Shown here: positions 63,101 through 64,000 of the stretch, one piece after another
Layout: the number at the start of each line of letters is the position of its first letter
Numbering within the stretch: the first letter of the stretch is position 1
Assembly: GCA_013076295.1 (NCBI GenBank)
Contig: RQOL01000466.1
Span: 2,728,001 to 2,792,000 of the forward strand
Source: Sanderia malayensis
Taxonomy: Eukaryota; Cnidaria; Scyphozoa; Semaeostomeae; Pelagiidae
Length of the DNA: 64,000 bases
Reading direction: 5' to 3'
The notes under the pieces: model-generated
What the model was told of the DNA's origin: nothing
Database searches by the model: none
What the model saw: the letters and a program-made list of their open reading frames with translations, nothing else
Program-made: the position numbers and the translations under genes

Positions 63101-64000
63101 AGATGCAGACACATTATTTCACCTGTAGACAACGCCTCAAATTTTATGCGACTTTGGTTTTATTTTTATACACACAGACATGCATTGTACTTTTATTGTA
63201 ACTTTATAAAATCAAGCTACAGATTATTATCATAAGCTTGTTTAATTGCAATTGCATGTTAATGTCAACTTACTTTTAAAATTATCTTAATATACTTATT
63301 TACTTATATTTTGAAAATAGTATAATCTCAGTCGATGGTGGTCTGAAACGTGTCACAATCCTTGGCATGTCTCCCAGTTGTCTGTCTCAAGTTGGATTCT
63401 TATTATTGAAAAAGTACTTACTTTGTTGTTTTGCATAAGATATTAAGAAATCCCTGTGAAGTCTTGAAAACTCCTTTTGGTTTTCTGAAAATCCCTCGCA
63501 AATCCCTTAGTTTGCTCACGCATTTTCACTGTAAACAATGCAGTCAGAAATGCGGAGCTCTAACCACTTCCATCAAAGCTTTGCAAAATCCAACATAAGT
63601 CCATCAATGAACAAAAAATCTTATTAAACGACTTGTTACATCATGAAATGAGCGCATAAGAAATGTTGAAAACGTCATGTCAAATAAATTGCTTTTTGAA
63701 CACTTTTCTTTGATGAGATTCCGACACTAAACAAAGGAAAATTTCTGCAAACTTTTGTTTTAAGAAAAGAAAGCGAACAGACGTGAAATGCAAAGCTTAC
63801 ACCTGCCAAAACTCGTATAAAATCATGACGCAGTTTTATAAAAAGCGGCTTTTTTATTGACTACAAAACACGAGACAATTCTCCTAGCCACATGTCTATC
63901 TAATGAATAATAAATGCATAGTGGAGTGGACAGTTTTATCGAGAGACGCATTCGAAAAGACCGGGGACGAGTCTCATCATGCCACGCCCCTTTATCTCTC
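60146..64000. other. Non-coding end of the window
   Basis: No exon, RNA gene or repeat is supported. The longest open frame (118 codons, minus, 62105-62461) has low-complexity composition and no splice context. The stretch is AT-rich. Confidence 0.45.

Overview
This window is nuclear DNA from an animal, most likely a marine invertebrate. It is AT-rich, with many short GT-AG introns. It carries metazoan genes (conventional kinesin, complex I 75 kDa subunit, a SLC25A39/40 carrier, 14-3-3, ALKBH1, METTL21A). It also carries an intact BEL/Pao LTR retrotransposon, a class absent from mammals. I cannot place the phylum from the sequence. An ascidian or another invertebrate deuterostome would fit the compact spacing and gene structures, but that is a guess. 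All gene models were assembled by hand by joining exons at splice consensus sites and checking phase. The complete models close in frame, except that the last exon of the kinesin is tentative.

Region 1 (1-12 kb) holds the 3' end of a Rho-family GTPase gene (+). It is followed by MRPL2 (-) and NDUFS1 (+), which are head to head across about 450 bp, and then by a SLC25A39/40 carrier (+). Three consecutive genes therefore encode mitochondrial proteins. Region 2 (13-19 kb) holds an intronless 14-3-3 gene (+), then RPL27 (-) and ALKBH1 (+) as a second divergent pair. Region 3 (19.3-25 kb) is a repeat island dominated by a 2.9-kb near-perfect palindrome whose arms contain mirrored exon-like segments. 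A related sequence at 24.4-24.6 kb looks like the same host repeat without the insertion.

Region 4 (about 23/25.3-48.3 kb) is one large gene on the minus strand, a kinesin-1 heavy chain (KIF5-like) with at least 31 coding exons. Its introns hold a telomere-repeat satellite with a degenerate 1.1-kb hairpin element, a 936-codon intronless ORF on the kinesin strand that I do not recognise, a BEL/Pao element with two identical 476-bp LTRs, and a small pogo-type MITE. Region 5 (49-51.5 kb) holds a multi-pass membrane protein gene (-), a possible divergent 50-aa gene (+) and METTL21A (-). Region 6 (51.7-64 kb) is gene-poor. It holds a TIR element, a few orphan exon-like pieces and one plausible orphan ORF at 59.6-60.1 kb.

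The items most worth a second look are the palindrome with mirrored exon-like pieces and its empty-site relative, the telomere-repeat satellite, and the unidentified nested gene in the kinesin intron.
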